A stretch of 64,000 nucleotides of DNA, taken from contig JAFEUB010001573.1 in assembly GCA_024529925.1 (NCBI GenBank), forward strand, positions 325,001-389,000, in the 5' to 3' direction. The notes beneath the pieces are model-generated. The model saw nothing but the letters and a program-made list of their open reading frames with translations. It ran no database searches and had not been told where the DNA came from. The translations under genes and the position numbers were made by a program. Below are positions 35,135-46,624 of this stretch, in pieces; the stretch's first letter is position 1; every line of letters starts with the position of its first letter. This stretch comes from Ophthalmolycus amberensis (Eukaryota; Chordata; Actinopteri; Perciformes; Zoarcidae).

Positions 35135-35674
35135 TCACACACACTCACACACTGATGGGAGGCTACCATCATTCACACACACACACACTGATGGGAGGCT
35201 ACCATCATTCACACACTGATGGGAGGCTACCATCATTCACACACACACACTGATGGGAGGCTACCATCATTCACACACACTCACACACTGATGGGAGGCT
35301 ACCATCATTCACACACACTCACACACTGATGGGAGGCTACCATCATTCACACACACACACACACACACACTGATGGGAGGCTACCATCATTCACACACAC
35401 TCACACACTGATGGAGGCTACCATCATTCACACACAAACACACTGATGGGAGGCTACCATCATTCACACACGCTCACACACTGATGGGAGGCTACCATCA
35501 TTCACACACACTCACACACTGATGGGAGGCTACCATCATTCACACACACACACACTGATGGGAGGCTACCATCATTCACACACGCTCACACACTGATGGG
35601 AGGCTACCATCATTCACACACACTCACACACTGATGGGAGGCTACCATCATTCACACACACTCACACACTGATG
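35135..35674. repeat. Minisatellite, about 14 copies, 27-45 bp unit
   Basis: Unit CTGATGGGAGGCTACCATCA followed by TTCACACACACTCACACA, with variable CA length. It runs straight into an antisense SINE. Its reverse complement resembles the interior of such fish SINEs (CATCAGTGTGTGAGTGTG), so it was probably expanded from within a SINE. Confidence 0.92.
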
Positions 35675-35815
35675 GCTCTGCATTCAGGAGCAATTTGGGG
35701 TTTAGCATCTTGTCCAAGGACATTTTGATGTGCGGACTGGAGAGGACTGAAGCGCTTATCTTTCGATTAGTGAACGACCCGCTCTGCCCTCTGAGTCACA
35801 ATGATCCCTCCTTTG
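35675..35815 (-). mobile_element. Antisense SINE-like fragment
   Basis: Reverse complement reads GTGACTCAGAGGGCAGAGC (box-A-like), then AATGTCCTTGGACAAGATG and ACCCCAAATTGCTCCTGA. This is a divergent form of the AAGTGTCCCTGAGCAAGACA segment seen in the SINEs at about 44885, 57541 and 58639. Confidence 0.65.
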
Positions 35816-35934
35816 GGTTTTTTCTGAACGTACGGGTCAGCACGGAGACACCGGTTCATGGTTATCAACTAGGCGTTGTCGTGGGCTACGAGAAGGGAGC
35901 GGAATAACCATCCATCCATCTCACCCGGGCCGGG

Positions 35935-36400
35935 TCACGGGGGGCAGCAGGCTTTAGACGTTCCAGACGTCCCTCGCTCTAGTAAAGCTCTCCAGCTCTC
36001 CCTGGGAAACATCTCCTGGACAAGAATCTGGATTATCTGAGGTTCAGCAGTCGGTCGGAGTCTCCTTTCTAGCACCCTGGAATATAGTTTCCCTGGGGAG
36101 ACTGAGCAATGAGACACCCCAGTAATTGGATCACATTATCCGGTCCCCCTTTTTAAAAAAAGGGACCACCATCCCAGTCTGCCTCTCCACAAGCACTGTC
36201 CCTGAGCTCCAAGCCACACTAAAGATGCATGCCAGCCAAGACAGCCCATCAATGTCCAGAGCCTTCAGCATCTCAGGGTGAATCTCATCCACCGCTGGAG
36301 CCTTGCCGCACATGGATGGGTCTTCCTTCGAGTCTTCAGACACTGACGCCTCATAGAGGAAGTGTCGGTCTGGTTCAGGAGTTTTTGAGATATATATATA
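35935..36400 (-). mobile_element. Antisense LINE reverse-transcriptase fragment
   Basis: The minus strand reads GKAPAVDEIHPEMLKALDID, then FFKKGD, then, after a frame change, GKLYSRVLERRLRP. These are N-terminal RT blocks of a fish non-LTR retrotransposon. There is no catalytic box, and it is truncated at both ends. Confidence 0.8.
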
Positions 36401-36439
36401 AATGACTCTCTCCACAAAAATATTTTTCAATGCACACAA

Positions 36440-37252
36440 AAATGGTTATCATTATGTATAAATGTAAAGATAATCCACACTTATAACACAGAGAAGATTA
36501 AAAAATATGTATTTAAAGTGATTTTAATGTTATCAAAAACAAATGTACAAACTGTTAAACCTACATTTAAAAACTGTTGTCATTTTTTGAACTCAACTGC
36601 ATTTGTGTTTGTGTTTTTTGAGAATGCATTTTTGTTCAATGTGGAAATATCTGTAGCCAATCAGATGTCTCCTCCATTTTCAACCCATCAAATGTGCGAG
36701 TCCCCACGAGGGTTTTCTCTTACGCCATGGACAGTGGGAACCTGGCAACGGGGAGGGAGCTCCTACGAACTTCATGTGTACCCTAGACAAGTAGACAAAT
36801 TACTCTGTAAGGATCCCAAAACCATCCAGATGGGTGATCCTGATGGCCAGATGCACCTTGTATGGCAGCCTCTTTCATCAGTGTATGAATATGTGTGTGA
36901 ATGGGTTAATGTGGACAAGTAGAATAAAAAGCTTTGACTAGAAAGGATCATTATGAATTCTACCAACAGCCAGCTGAAAGCTGTAAACAAACAGGACAGG
37001 GCCTAAACTAGCCATCCACACATAACATAAACATATAGACATCTTGTAAAAACTGTACTTATAGACCCTCCACACTCTATGAATATACATCCAATCACAG
37101 AGGTGATAATCTTAATGATCAAAGTGAATTCATTCAAGGTTTATTGAGATCAGATTATTTCCTGCGCTGTTTCTGAAAGGAAACTTATTTAAATATAGCT
37201 TTTCAACCATGTCACTGCTCCTTTCCTCCCCATTTCTGTTTTTATTTTGCAG
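36440..37252. other. ptpru: Intron before exon j
   Basis: AT-rich with a degenerate retroposon tail at about 36865-36945 (CATCAGTGTATGAATATGTG, then GAATGGGTTAATGTG). A CCAAT-containing segment at about 36650-36710 resembles one at about 45780-45830. The acceptor is TTTTATTTTGCAG. Confidence 0.55.
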
Positions 37253-37378
37253 TTATGTATGCAGTACTGGCCAGAAAAGAGTTCGTGTTGCTACGGTCCC
37301 ATTCAAGTTGAATTCATATCGGCAGACATTGACGAAGACATCATCAACCGAATCTTCAGGATCTGCAATATGGCCAGG
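37253..37378 (+). CDS. ptpru: ptpru exon j: D2
   Basis: 126 bp, phase 0, 42 residues: LCMQYWPEKSSCCYGPIQVE, then FISADIDEDIINRIFRICN, ending MAR. CMQYWPEK is the D2 counterpart of the D1 KCVRYWP element. The donor AGG|gtactc is weak at +4 to +6 and opens directly into a 620-bp pyrimidine tract. Confidence 0.95.
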
Positions 37379-37381
37379 GTA

Positions 37382-38000
37382 CTCACTCTCCTTTCCCTTC
37401 ACTTCTTCTCTTTTCTCTTCTTTCCCTTCACTTCCCCTCTTTTGTCTTCTTTCCCTTCACTTCCCTTCTTTTCTCTTCTTTCTCTTCACTTCCCCTCTTG
37501 TGTCTCCTTTCCCTTTACTTCCACTCTTTTCTCTTCTTTCCCTTCACTTCCCCTTTTCTCTTCTTTCTCTCCACTTCCTCTATTTTCTCTCCGTTCTCTT
37601 TACTTCCCCTCTTGTGTCTCCTTTCCCTTCACTTCCCCTCTTTTCTCTCCTTTCTCTTTACTTCCCCTCTTGTGTCTCCTTTCCCTTCACTTCCACTCTT
37701 TTCTCTTCTTTCCCTTTACTTCCACTCTTTTCTCTTCTTTCCCTTTACTTCCACTCTTTTCTCTTCTTTCCCTTCACTTCCCCTCTTTTCTCTTCTTTCT
37801 CTTCCCCTCTTTTCTCCCCTTTCTCTTTACTTCCCCTCTTGTGTCTCCTTTCCCTTTACTTCCACTCTTTTCTCTTCTTTCCCTTCACTTCCCCTCTTTC
37901 CTCTACTTTCTCTTTACTTCCCCTCTTTTCTCTCCTTTCCCTTTACTTCCCCTCTTTTCTCTCCTTTCTCTTCACTTCCCCTCTTTTCTCTCGCCTCCTC
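37382..38000 (+). repeat. Pyrimidine-rich minisatellite, 29-bp unit
   Basis: About 21 units such as CTTCCCCTCTTTTCTCTCC plus TTTCTCTTTA, or CTTCCCCTCTTGTGTCTCC plus TTTCCCTTCA. It is almost pure C and T on the + strand. All three + frames are open simply because stop codons need purines. Confidence 0.93.
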
Positions 38001-38802
38001 TATTTACTCCCGTCACATCTCATTTTCTCACCCATCCATGATGGTACTACTCACGGTGCTCCTCTAGCACTTAGTGGACTTCCCACTACTCTCTGTATTC
38101 TCTCGCTCCTCTCAAATTCATCCCCAGTCTAGCGTGAAATGGATCATATCATCGTCACAACAGCACATCTCTCACTGTGAGAAAGCTGAGTCTGTACCAC
38201 CAACCACTAAGCCATCAAATGAAGAGGGAGAGAGTAAAAGAGCAGGACAGCAAAAAAGGTTTGAGAGGAAAACTAAAAGAGTCATGAAGGCTAAAAAAAA
38301 GTAAAGTGAGTGCATCAGAAAATGAAAGTGAGTGACGGAAAACCGAGTGAGCCAAAATAAAAGTTAGAAATATGAGTTGATTGAAGAGGTTAGGGTTAGG
38401 AGGTTAGGGGTTTCTGAGGGAAAGGGCTAAGAGTTATCAGGTTAAAGGAAGGAGGAGAGGGAGGAATGAGAAAGCAGGTGCACTTGGAAGAGAGGAGAGG
38501 AAACAGACACAGCTGTATTGTGTGTGTGTTAATGTTATGTGTCTATGTCGCAAACCTTGCAGTAAGTCAGTGATGTTTTGGTATTTTAGGTGGTGGATGC
38601 CAACCGCCTCGAGACTAGACTACTGAAAAAAATGATCTGCCATGAAATGTATTAAACATTATAACATGTTGTCTTTGTTGAGTCCTAGCAAGTTGTTTTT
38701 CCTCAAAAAGGCAAGAATAACATCAGCAGTCCTTTATATATCTGTTGAGTAAATCATTACCACATGAGACCACCACAGAAGATTGGCAGCTTGTGCCTAA
38801 AG
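38001..38802. other. ptpru: Intron
   Basis: Unique-looking, locally purine-rich sequence at 38220-38480; no exon. Confidence 0.5.
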
Positions 38803-38974
38803 CAGGCATGGGCAAACTACGGCCTGCGGGCCATATGCGGCCCGTTGGGCTTTTTAATCCGGCCCGTCAAATATTGGTAGAAAATTGTCCAAACTAAAAT
38901 AAAGACTAGGGCAAAAAGACTAGACATTTTAAAACTCAATGTGGCCCCTGAGCCAAAACGTTTGCCCACCCCTG
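38803..38974. mobile_element. hAT-type MITE, 172 bp
   Basis: Ends CAGGCATGGGCAAACTACGG and (reverse-complemented) CAGGGGTGGGCAAACGTTTT form imperfect terminal inverted repeats beginning CAGG. Flanks GCCTAAAG (38795-38802) and TCCTAAAG (38975-38982) match at 7 of 8 bases, the hAT target duplication length. Non-coding. Confidence 0.85.
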
Positions 38975-39031
38975 TCCTAAAGCATCACTGCATTTGATAT
39001 CTATATACTGATCTATTTATAAATATATACA

Positions 39032-39067
<36 letters not shown>
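39032..39067. repeat. (TA)n microsatellite
   Basis: Uninterrupted TA run in the intron before exon k. The flanking 39068-39539 shows nothing recognisable beyond the TCTCTCTCCAG acceptor. Confidence 0.9.
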
Positions 39068-39071
<4 letters not shown>

Positions 39072-39539
39072 AGGAGGGAAGCCCTGTTAACTACATCTTC
39101 CACTATTTCACTTGTTCACCAGCTTCAGTAAATCCACAAAGCAAACCTTCAGACTACACTTGTGTCTTTTGAGATGGACACTTTCAGATCATGTGACCAC
39201 GGTGGCTGACACATTTGTTCCCAGTCATAAATTGCTTCGACAAATTAAGGCAGGAGGAGCAGAGATGAACTTCTGGATCACAAATGTCATCAATAATCGT
39301 GTCTAAACCATCACAGAGCATCTTGTCAACATAAGACAGAGAAAGAAAATAATTCATTTAGGCCAATGAGGCAATGTAGATGCAATGTAGGGCGTCTTAT
39401 TAACACACTAGGAAGGGTAAAAGTCATCTGATCAAACACATTCTTTTCTCAGGGAGAAAATAGGATTCATGATTTAGAGATGTTTTAAAGTGTTACACAT
39501 ACTAACACATTGTTGATAGTTTCATGCCTCTCTCTCCAG

Positions 39540-39703
39540 CCACAGGACGGTTACCGCCTGGTGCAGCACTTTCAGTTCATTGGCTGGCCGGCCTACAGGG
39601 ACACGCCCCTTTCTAAGCGCTCCATCCTCCAGTTGGTCAGGAGGTTGGCGAAGTGGCAGGAGCAGTATGACGGAGGAGACGGGAGGACGGTGGTACACTG
39701 CCT
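39540..39703 (+). CDS. ptpru: ptpru exon k: D2 pseudo-WPD and signature cysteine
   Basis: 164 bp, phase 0 to 2. It begins PQDGYRLVQHFQFIGWPAYR, continues DTPLSKRSILQLVRRLAKWQ, and ends RTVVHCL, the Leu codon being split by the intron. The WPD acid is replaced (WPA), the usual D2 state that makes the domain inactive. The signature Cys is kept. Confidence 0.96.
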
Positions 39704-40377
39704 GTAAGTTCAATACACACACACATGCAGGCACACACACCAGCCTCTGATACAGAAACTCAACATTAATCTCAGTTTTAAAGCTTCATCTTTATCTGAA
39801 ATGTGCTACAAAGAAGCCAAGTTAAGAGTTTATAAAGTGCTTTGACAGACAAAGCAGCAAAAGTTAGGCCTAACAAAGACAACGAAGGTCAGAGTTAAAC
39901 CCTGATAAAAGAGTACAATAGATTCAATGATAAAACCAATCGATACAATAAAAATTTTATAATAAATAAATAAAATAAAATAATTGAGTAAAATCAACAA
40001 TAAAATAAAGCAATAAAGCGACGGCATCACATAAAAGCCATTCTGTAAAATGTGTTTCAAGAAGAGTTTTAAAAGCCTTTTATCATCAGGCAGGTCGTTT
40101 TAAAGCCGAGGGGTCCTGATGGCAAAAGCAGCGTCACCTTAAGTTTTGATTCTCGACTGTGGAACAGAAGGGCCCGACCTGATTTAAGGCTGCCAGCTGG
40201 ATCATAGGGGGTCAACATGACCTGCTTCTTCACCAGAGTCTCTGTGCTTTCTCGCCTCACAGGTTCCTGTGTATCCGGGTTTACCTGGACCAGGTGTTGC
40301 CTCCTGTCGTGGTTGTGTCATACATTGAATGTGCTGTAATTACATTGAATGTGTTGTAATTCACTATCCTGTTCTAC
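39704..40377. other. ptpru: Start of the 13.3-kb intron
   Basis: CA run just inside the donor (39713-39724), then an AT-rich stretch. The segment at about 40070-40260 is unassigned, possibly the 5' part of the repeat that follows. Confidence 0.5.
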
Positions 40378-40619
40378 ACATGACATCATTGCACTTCTGT
40401 CCATCCTGGGAGAGGGATCCCTCCTCTATTGCTCTCCCACAGGTTTCTTCCTCTTTCCTCCCCGTTAAAGGGTTTTTTTGGGGAGTTTTCCTGTTCTGAT
40501 GTGAGGGTTCCGGGACAAGAGGATGTCAAATGTGTACATATTGTAAAGCCCTCTGAGGCTAAATTTGTAATTTGTGATTTTGGGCTATACAAAAATAAAT
40601 TGAATTGAATTGAATTGAA
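40378..40619 (+). repeat. Fish interspersed repeat, copy 2 of 3, with (TTGAA)n tail
   Basis: Reads GGGAGAGGGATCCCTCCTCT, later TGTAAAGCCCTCTGAGGC, and ends in AATTGAATTGAATTGAA. It has the same body as 14010-14285 and 53323-53510 in reverse. The short tandem tail at one end suggests a retroposon. Confidence 0.8.
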
Positions 40620-40936
40620 CATGTCCTCTATATATTTTGGGGCCAGACCCACACATGCTTTAAAAGTGTTCAGTACAATGTTAAAATCAATTCTGAACAG
40701 GGAGCCAGTGGAGAGAAGCCAGGGGTGTCGTCTGTTAAAACCAGCGAGATGATGTGTGGTGATAAAGTCTTGACAGAGTCTTGAGGGTGAGGGTCTAGAT
40801 CAGGGGTCTTCAACAAAAATTCCAAAAGGTTCAGATTGAGAAAATCTCCTCGGGCAAAGGTCCGAAACATTACAATAATATCTAACTCGCGCTATTTAGT
40901 GCCATATATATATAAATATATTCAAGAAGCCTAGTA

Positions 40937-41326
40937 TGTAACATCCCGTTAGCTTCCTCGTGTCTCTGTGTGTGTTTCCCCCTGATTACATTCATCCTCC
41001 TCACCTGTCCTGTCTACCCAGCTGCCTCCTATCCCCTCATTACCCCACTCAGCTATATATACTCCCCTGCTTTCCCCGCTCCGGTTGTCAGATCGTCCTT
41101 GTTTGTTCCATGTCTGTTCCTTTATTGTGTCTCCCTCGTGTTTGCGCGGTGCTCCAGAGTTTACTCCTGATTTGTACCTTTGCCTTTCTTTTGTTATTTT
41201 GGGTATTTTTGACCTTTTTTCCAGGGAAGATCCCTAAGTTTAAACTTCACATCGTCTCTTGTGTCTGTATCTGCGATTGAGTCCCGTATCTGCGATTGAG
41301 TCCCGGATCTGCCCCTCGGCTTGACA
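40937..41326 (+). mobile_element. Solo LTR, 390 bp, with 5-bp target duplication
   Basis: Begins TGTAACATCCC and ends GGCTTGACA, so it has the TG...CA ends of an LTR. TAGTA flanks it on both sides (40932-40936 and 41327-41331). A TATA box (CTATATATACTC, about 41053) lies in the first third. Near the 3' end TATCTGCGATTGAGTCCCG is nearly duplicated (about 41267-41306). No internal retroviral or Gypsy sequence is present; LTR-LTR recombination is the likely origin. Confidence 0.82.
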
Positions 41327-41331
41327 TAGTA

Positions 41332-42502
41332 GTAGTAACAACATCTCTGTGTAGTCAACAACTGTCAAATCAAACAAAGTACACATTAATTATATTTTAA
41401 CAATTATTATTCTCAGTTTTCAAATTTAACTGGATGGATTGTAAATAATACATAGAAATACATACATAAATGTTCTTCTCATTTCAAGTAAAATAAGGGC
41501 TGCATTGAAGAATAACTGACATAAGATTTTCAAAAATGTGCATCTTAAAATAAAGTACTTAAGTTTAGAAAAATTTATTTCACTGAATTGTTCTGCAGCT
41601 TTAAATTCAGTTCATTCAGGTGTGAAGTGATGTCAATCAAAAGCCACGATATTATATTTTTCTCATCTAAAAAGATAAATCAGTGAGCATGGACTTTATC
41701 TGTGGTTATCAAACCTCTTGTTTCAGCTCTATTCTCTCTGGTAACATCATTGTTGGACAGTGAATTAACGTGTTAGGATTCTGATCATTTTGGACTCTTC
41801 GGTTTATTTTCTGTCTTCATTTCAGATGTGAGTGGGTACGTTTGTTCAAAGGAGTTGTGCTTTGTCTGGTAGTGACGCTTCATTTGCCACTTTTATCAAT
41901 AGTTACTGTTTCTGGACATATGAGACACTGGTTTTAACTGCCTGTGGGAAGAATTAACATATAAGAGTCTGTTCATTTATGCTCATGAATTCTATTCTCT
42001 CTGAACACGTTTTTCTTTTTGGAGAGCTTCATGTGAGATAACTTCTCTGATCAGCGCAATATTCCTGCTCTTCTTTCTATTTCCTCGTCTCAGCCCCGTG
42101 TGTCTGCTTTTAGTTAAACCATCTCACTTTGAATCCAATTTCAAAGAACAGCAAACCAATCTAATAATTCTAAATGATATCTAAATATGGAGTTGATACT
42201 GTATCTTTATAGCATTTTATAGATTGCAGGCTGTCTACATTATGGTGAGCAATCACATGACTGGGTCTTAACTCAGAGCAGAATCAATGGATAAACCTCT
42301 GCTGTCTTATAGGAATATTAATAGTGACAGAGATTCATATCCATCTTTGACCCACAGCTCAAATCAATACACACATATATTGATTACATGGACTTAAGCA
42401 GTATTGAAGGGTTGTACACAGTAAAGTATTATCATTCATCATTTCTAATTAGAAGTGCAAAATGGCTGACATTTTAAAAGTTTGTATATGTGCATCGTAT
42501 AT
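41332..42502. other. ptpru: Intron
   Basis: AT-rich, no exon. A CAGGGGTCTTCAAC motif at about 40807 looks like one end of a hAT element, but I found no matching right end in this stretch. Confidence 0.5.
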
Positions 42503-44573
42503 GGGCCATTCTACCGAATTGGTTCAGTCAGGTTGGAAATATTTTAAAATTTTGTATGTTTTATTCCCAAAACTTTGTCCGTATATATATTGTACCATAT
42601 CTAAAGTACACATATCTAGTAAAAGAACCGTCAATTTTTATATTGTATTTTCAGACAGTGTTGGAATGTTTTTCCTCTCCCAGAAATTGTCACTACCGAA
42701 ACATAGTAATACACTATAGTAAAAAGGTATTATTATTAACCTGTTAAGATTGTGTTTCCTTCCCTTCTCTGAAGAGTATTTTTACAAATATTTCTTGAAG
42801 GTTTTCACAATTAAATCAATAAAAATGAGATTTGTACCAAATTTCTAAGTTCAATTTATACAATTCATCAAAATCTAAATGCAATATTTCTTTGTAAAAT
42901 GCATAATACTGATCATATTGATTCCAGAGTTGATGATTGATACAATTGAACATACATTAAACCAATCAGTATCATCACATTTTAGTTGATAACTCAAAAT
43001 ACTTTATTTTTTAGAAAACATCCAGTGTTGCGGCAATGACTGCACTGTTTCGGTTGTGACCACAGTATTTTGTTTGCAAGGTTGTATCATATTTCCTCAA
43101 CCTTATTGCTTAATCTTAACTCATAATATGCCTGAGGTTGGGAATATTACAAACACAAATGTTTTGTGGTCAATAGAATAATTTTATTTTTGAAGACATA
43201 ACAATTGTTCATCCAGAACCATTTAAAGTACAAACATTACTTATCAATGGAAAATTACCCAAGTGGGTTCAGTAAAAGAGAACAAGAAAACAAATAACTG
43301 ATATTATGTTGTACTGTATGTTTAAGGGGGTTCAGTGTCAGACACCATCACAAATCCATTCACAAATCTAGTTTTTCACATACGGCGGTGAACACTCTTG
43401 GGCTGATCTGGACAGCCCAAGAGTGTCCAGATCAGCCCAACGTGGTGTGACGTTGGGCTGATCTGGACAGCCCGAGAGTGTCCAGATCAGCCCAACGTGG
43501 TGTGACGTTGGGCTGATCTGGACATGCCTCTGTGTGATGTTTTCTGGTGGAGGGATTAAGGTGAGGACCTTGTCCACTGTGTACCAGATCTTGTCCTCTA
43601 GTCGCATCAATAAAAGCGGTTTCGCCCAATGTTGTGCATGCCTTTGACCTCAAGGGCACCTGCAGACAGATAACGGGTAAAATAAAAGGACATTGGGCGA
43701 GATATGATAAGTATTGCTTGTATTGGAATCTTATAAGACTGTGAAATGAAGTTTGATTCAAAGGGAATGGGAATATGAGAACGGAAGATGGCCAAGTGAG
43801 AATGAATGGAAAGAGAGACTTTACCATATGTTTCGGTAGTGACAATTCTAGCTAACTTTGAGCATAACTAAAGAATGCTAGCAAGTGGATGGCTAGCATA
43901 CACATATTTGAAGAGGTGTACACACATAAAAACATAATACTTTGCATTAAACCCCAAAAAGTTTACTCAATTGAAGAGAACATGTGTTCGGTAGTGACAA
44001 TTCTTAAGGTTACACGCCGATTTTCAGACTTTGGAACACATTTATATCAAAAGTATGGGATTTAGCTACTTACCATTCAGCCATGAGGGACAGGGATGCT
44101 GTCACTGCCTGGTCACAAATGCAGGGGTGTGGCTAAAAACCAGGCTCAGCCAATGGACTAAAACTCTTGTGTTTCGGTAGTGACATGAAACTGGGGACAT
44201 GATTTTTTGGGTATAGTTTTTTAATTTTAAAATTAAACCCACAATAAATCTAAATCTTACAACTTCTGTTTAAACTTAATCATAAAGATCTTTGAAATTA
44301 CACCATTGAACAAAATCTAAAAATAGTTTTAAGTGTTATTTACAGAAATTGAAATTTAGATGTCAGGGTTGGGGACAGCTACTTCCCAATAGAAAGTACC
44401 CTATAAATGATGATTTTGTATATATTTAGCTTATCACTATCTAATTTAATGCCTTGGGTTTAAATAGACCATAACACATTCTTAGTAAATATCTGTCTGA
44501 ATACTTAATTGTTTTGTTAAATAGTTTTTCTTGTTGGGGGACAGCACTTTGAACGAATTCGGTAGAATGGCCC
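42503..44573. mobile_element. 2.07-kb DNA transposon with perfect 18-bp terminal inverted repeats
   Basis: The left end GGGCCATTCTACCGAATT is the exact reverse complement of the right end AATTCGGTAGAATGGCCC. Five more bases (GTTCA) match after one mismatch. ATAT flanks both ends, giving a 4-bp duplication or a longer ambiguous TATAT boundary. Inside, the word TTTCGGTAGTGACAATT or close variants occurs near 42686 (inverted), 43830, 43984 and 44170, with a weaker form near 43046. I see no transposase: the longest internal frames (for example about 43432-43845, minus) match nothing I recognise. Confidence 0.82.
43398..43524. repeat. Tandem 55-bp palindromes inside the DNA transposon
   Basis: ACGTTGGGCTGATCTGGACA and its exact reverse complement TGTCCAGATCAGCCCAACGT surround a 9-nt loop at 43450-43498. 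The preceding copy has 17-bp perfect arms (43398-43414, 43424-43440). A third half-copy starts at 43508. The period is 55 bp. Confidence 0.95.
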
Positions 44574-46267
44574 ATATATGTCAATAAAATAATAAGTAAT
44601 ATTCCCTGTTAAACTCCACATGAGTGACTGGGACTCACAGACTGGGTTCTAGCAGAGATAAGGGAAACATGATGGTTCAATCAGGAGCTGGTGGAAATAG
44701 ATTGTTGTTGCTGCCCCTCTCTTGTCCTGGAGGTTGGAGTCGAATGCGTCTTTAATGCTGAGCACATGTCTGATTCTCAGCAAATCACAGTGAAACAACG
44801 TGTTGGAGAAGTGTGGAGAGCAGCACACTTAACTCAGACCTGTCTGTGCTGTTTGTTTCAGGAGAAATACGTTGGGTAGAAGACAAGAACTAGTGGGGCA
44901 TCGGTTAGAGAGGGTCGTCGGTTCGATCCTCGGCTGCTATGTCCTGTGCTGAAGTGTCCCTGAGCAAGACACTGAACCCCGAACACTGCTCCCAATATGC
45001 TGGGGATGGGTTAAATGCAGAGGTCAAATGTAAAATGACGACTAATTAAGTTTAAGAATATTGTGCTGCCTCGGTTCATAGAGGAAGAGATGCAGTTTGA
45101 AGTATTTCATTAACAACTTGAGGAAAACATCCAACATGTCCGTGAACTTCTCTCATGCTTCGTGTCGATATACTGTTCTACTGATCTACTGGGTTTCACT
45201 CCTTACGTTTCTGTAGTTCACATGAGTTCATCACTGTGACTCTCATTAGCTTGAGGATGCTAAGCTAGCTAAACGCTGCAAAGAGGATTCTTGATGACTG
45301 TGAATGAAATGCCCGGTGGCTTCAGCTGCATTCTTCTTTACAGTAAAGAAGCATTGTTGTTGTCATTCTTCTTTCTGTGACAATAAGCTCTTCTTTATTG
45401 AGGGCTCCCCGGTTTATAAGCTACCAAACATATCGTGTCCATTTCCATAGAAATGTTGAACGTTATCCAGTTACTTCGACACTCAGTAACGCTTGAGTCT
45501 TGACTTCATTCTGATTCGGTTTTCTGGTTGGACTTCAGTGATTAGCTTCATAATATTTATGTATTTCAGCTTTGATACGTTTCTGACAGCACTGATGTCA
45601 AATGTATTGTAAACAATATCCAAACACAGTGATGAAGAGCTGAGTCCCATACAGAAATACATTGAACCATGAAGAACATAAATATGGAGGCAGGTCTGTC
45701 TGAATTTTAATGAATCCATGCAGGAAGATTCACAAATGAGTTATGTGTGAACTTTATTGAGACTCTCCTGAGATCACTATTTGTAGCCAATCAGGAGTCT
45801 TCTTCCTTTTCAACCAATCAGATTAGTTTATCGTCTGTATAACAAATGTGTTCAAACGTCTTAAATCAGTTAGTAAAGCTCGTACTCCACACACACATGT
45901 ATATAACTCATTGTTATGTATGAGCATATATATTTCATTATTGTTCTGTTGTGTTATTTTGGTTAGGATAGATATTGAGTTCTCTCATAGTTTGTAATTG
46001 TTCCTTCCCTGTAAAGACTTTGTACGCTGATTTTCACTCTTTTAAAATAGATTGTAATATAATCAACCGATCAGAATGTTGACATTTTACTAAACATGTG
46101 AAGCTAACTGTAATTTTGACGAACGATTCCTCCGACAAACAAACACAAACAGGGGCTTTGCTTTAATCACAACACACTAACACATCCTGCTTCTCATAAC
46201 CTCTTTTATTAAAACCCAGTGAAATATCTCAGGAAACATTAAGTTCCATCATCAACACATTTTAGAT
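44574..46267. other. ptpru: Intron with one SINE
   Basis: Apart from the SINE at 44885-45045 there is ordinary AT-rich DNA. I see no exon. Confidence 0.55.
44885..45045 (+). mobile_element. tRNA-derived SINE
   Basis: Box-A-like CATCGGTTAGAGAGGG, box B GGTTCGATCC, then AAGTGTCCCTGAGCAAGACA and GGGATGGGTTAAATGCAGAG. The body matches the SINEs at 57541 and 58639; the tail is lost. Confidence 0.78.
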
Positions 46268-46624
46268 GGATAAATAGATAGATATATACTTTATTCATCC
46301 CCAGGGGGAAATTTGTCTGTAGCAGCAGTAAACGAAGTTACACAGTAAATAAAAAATATTAAGTGTGGAAAATGCACAATATATACAATAAAATAAAATA
46401 ACAAGAGCAGAACCTATTCAATTTAAAGAAAAGAAAAGAATACAAATGCAGAAAAAATGCACAGTATATACAATAAAATAGAATGGTATTAAATTAACTA
46501 AGTCGGAAAACTAAACTAATCAGTAGTGCAAAAGATTGCCAACAGCAGCAACAACCGTGTAGCGGTGTTGTAGTCATTTGAAGGATGATCTGACTAGAGG
46601 TGCTTTGTTATACAGTGTTATTAC
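46268..46624 (-). mobile_element. 3' end of the outer (minus-strand) LINE, separated by a nested insertion
   Basis: Reverse complement: a short coding end ITLYNKAPLVRSSFK with stop, then an AT-rich 3' UTR, then AAATTTCCCCCTGGGGATGA, ATAAAG and a TATCTAT-type tail. It continues the minus-strand LINE that resumes at 49705, where the protein stops at FLPSAI. Confidence 0.8.

Noticed and set aside
37209..38132. Three overlapping serine/phenylalanine/leucine-rich open frames
   Set aside because: The DNA is almost pure C and T, so stop codons cannot form. All three frames are open, and the real exon j stops at 37378.
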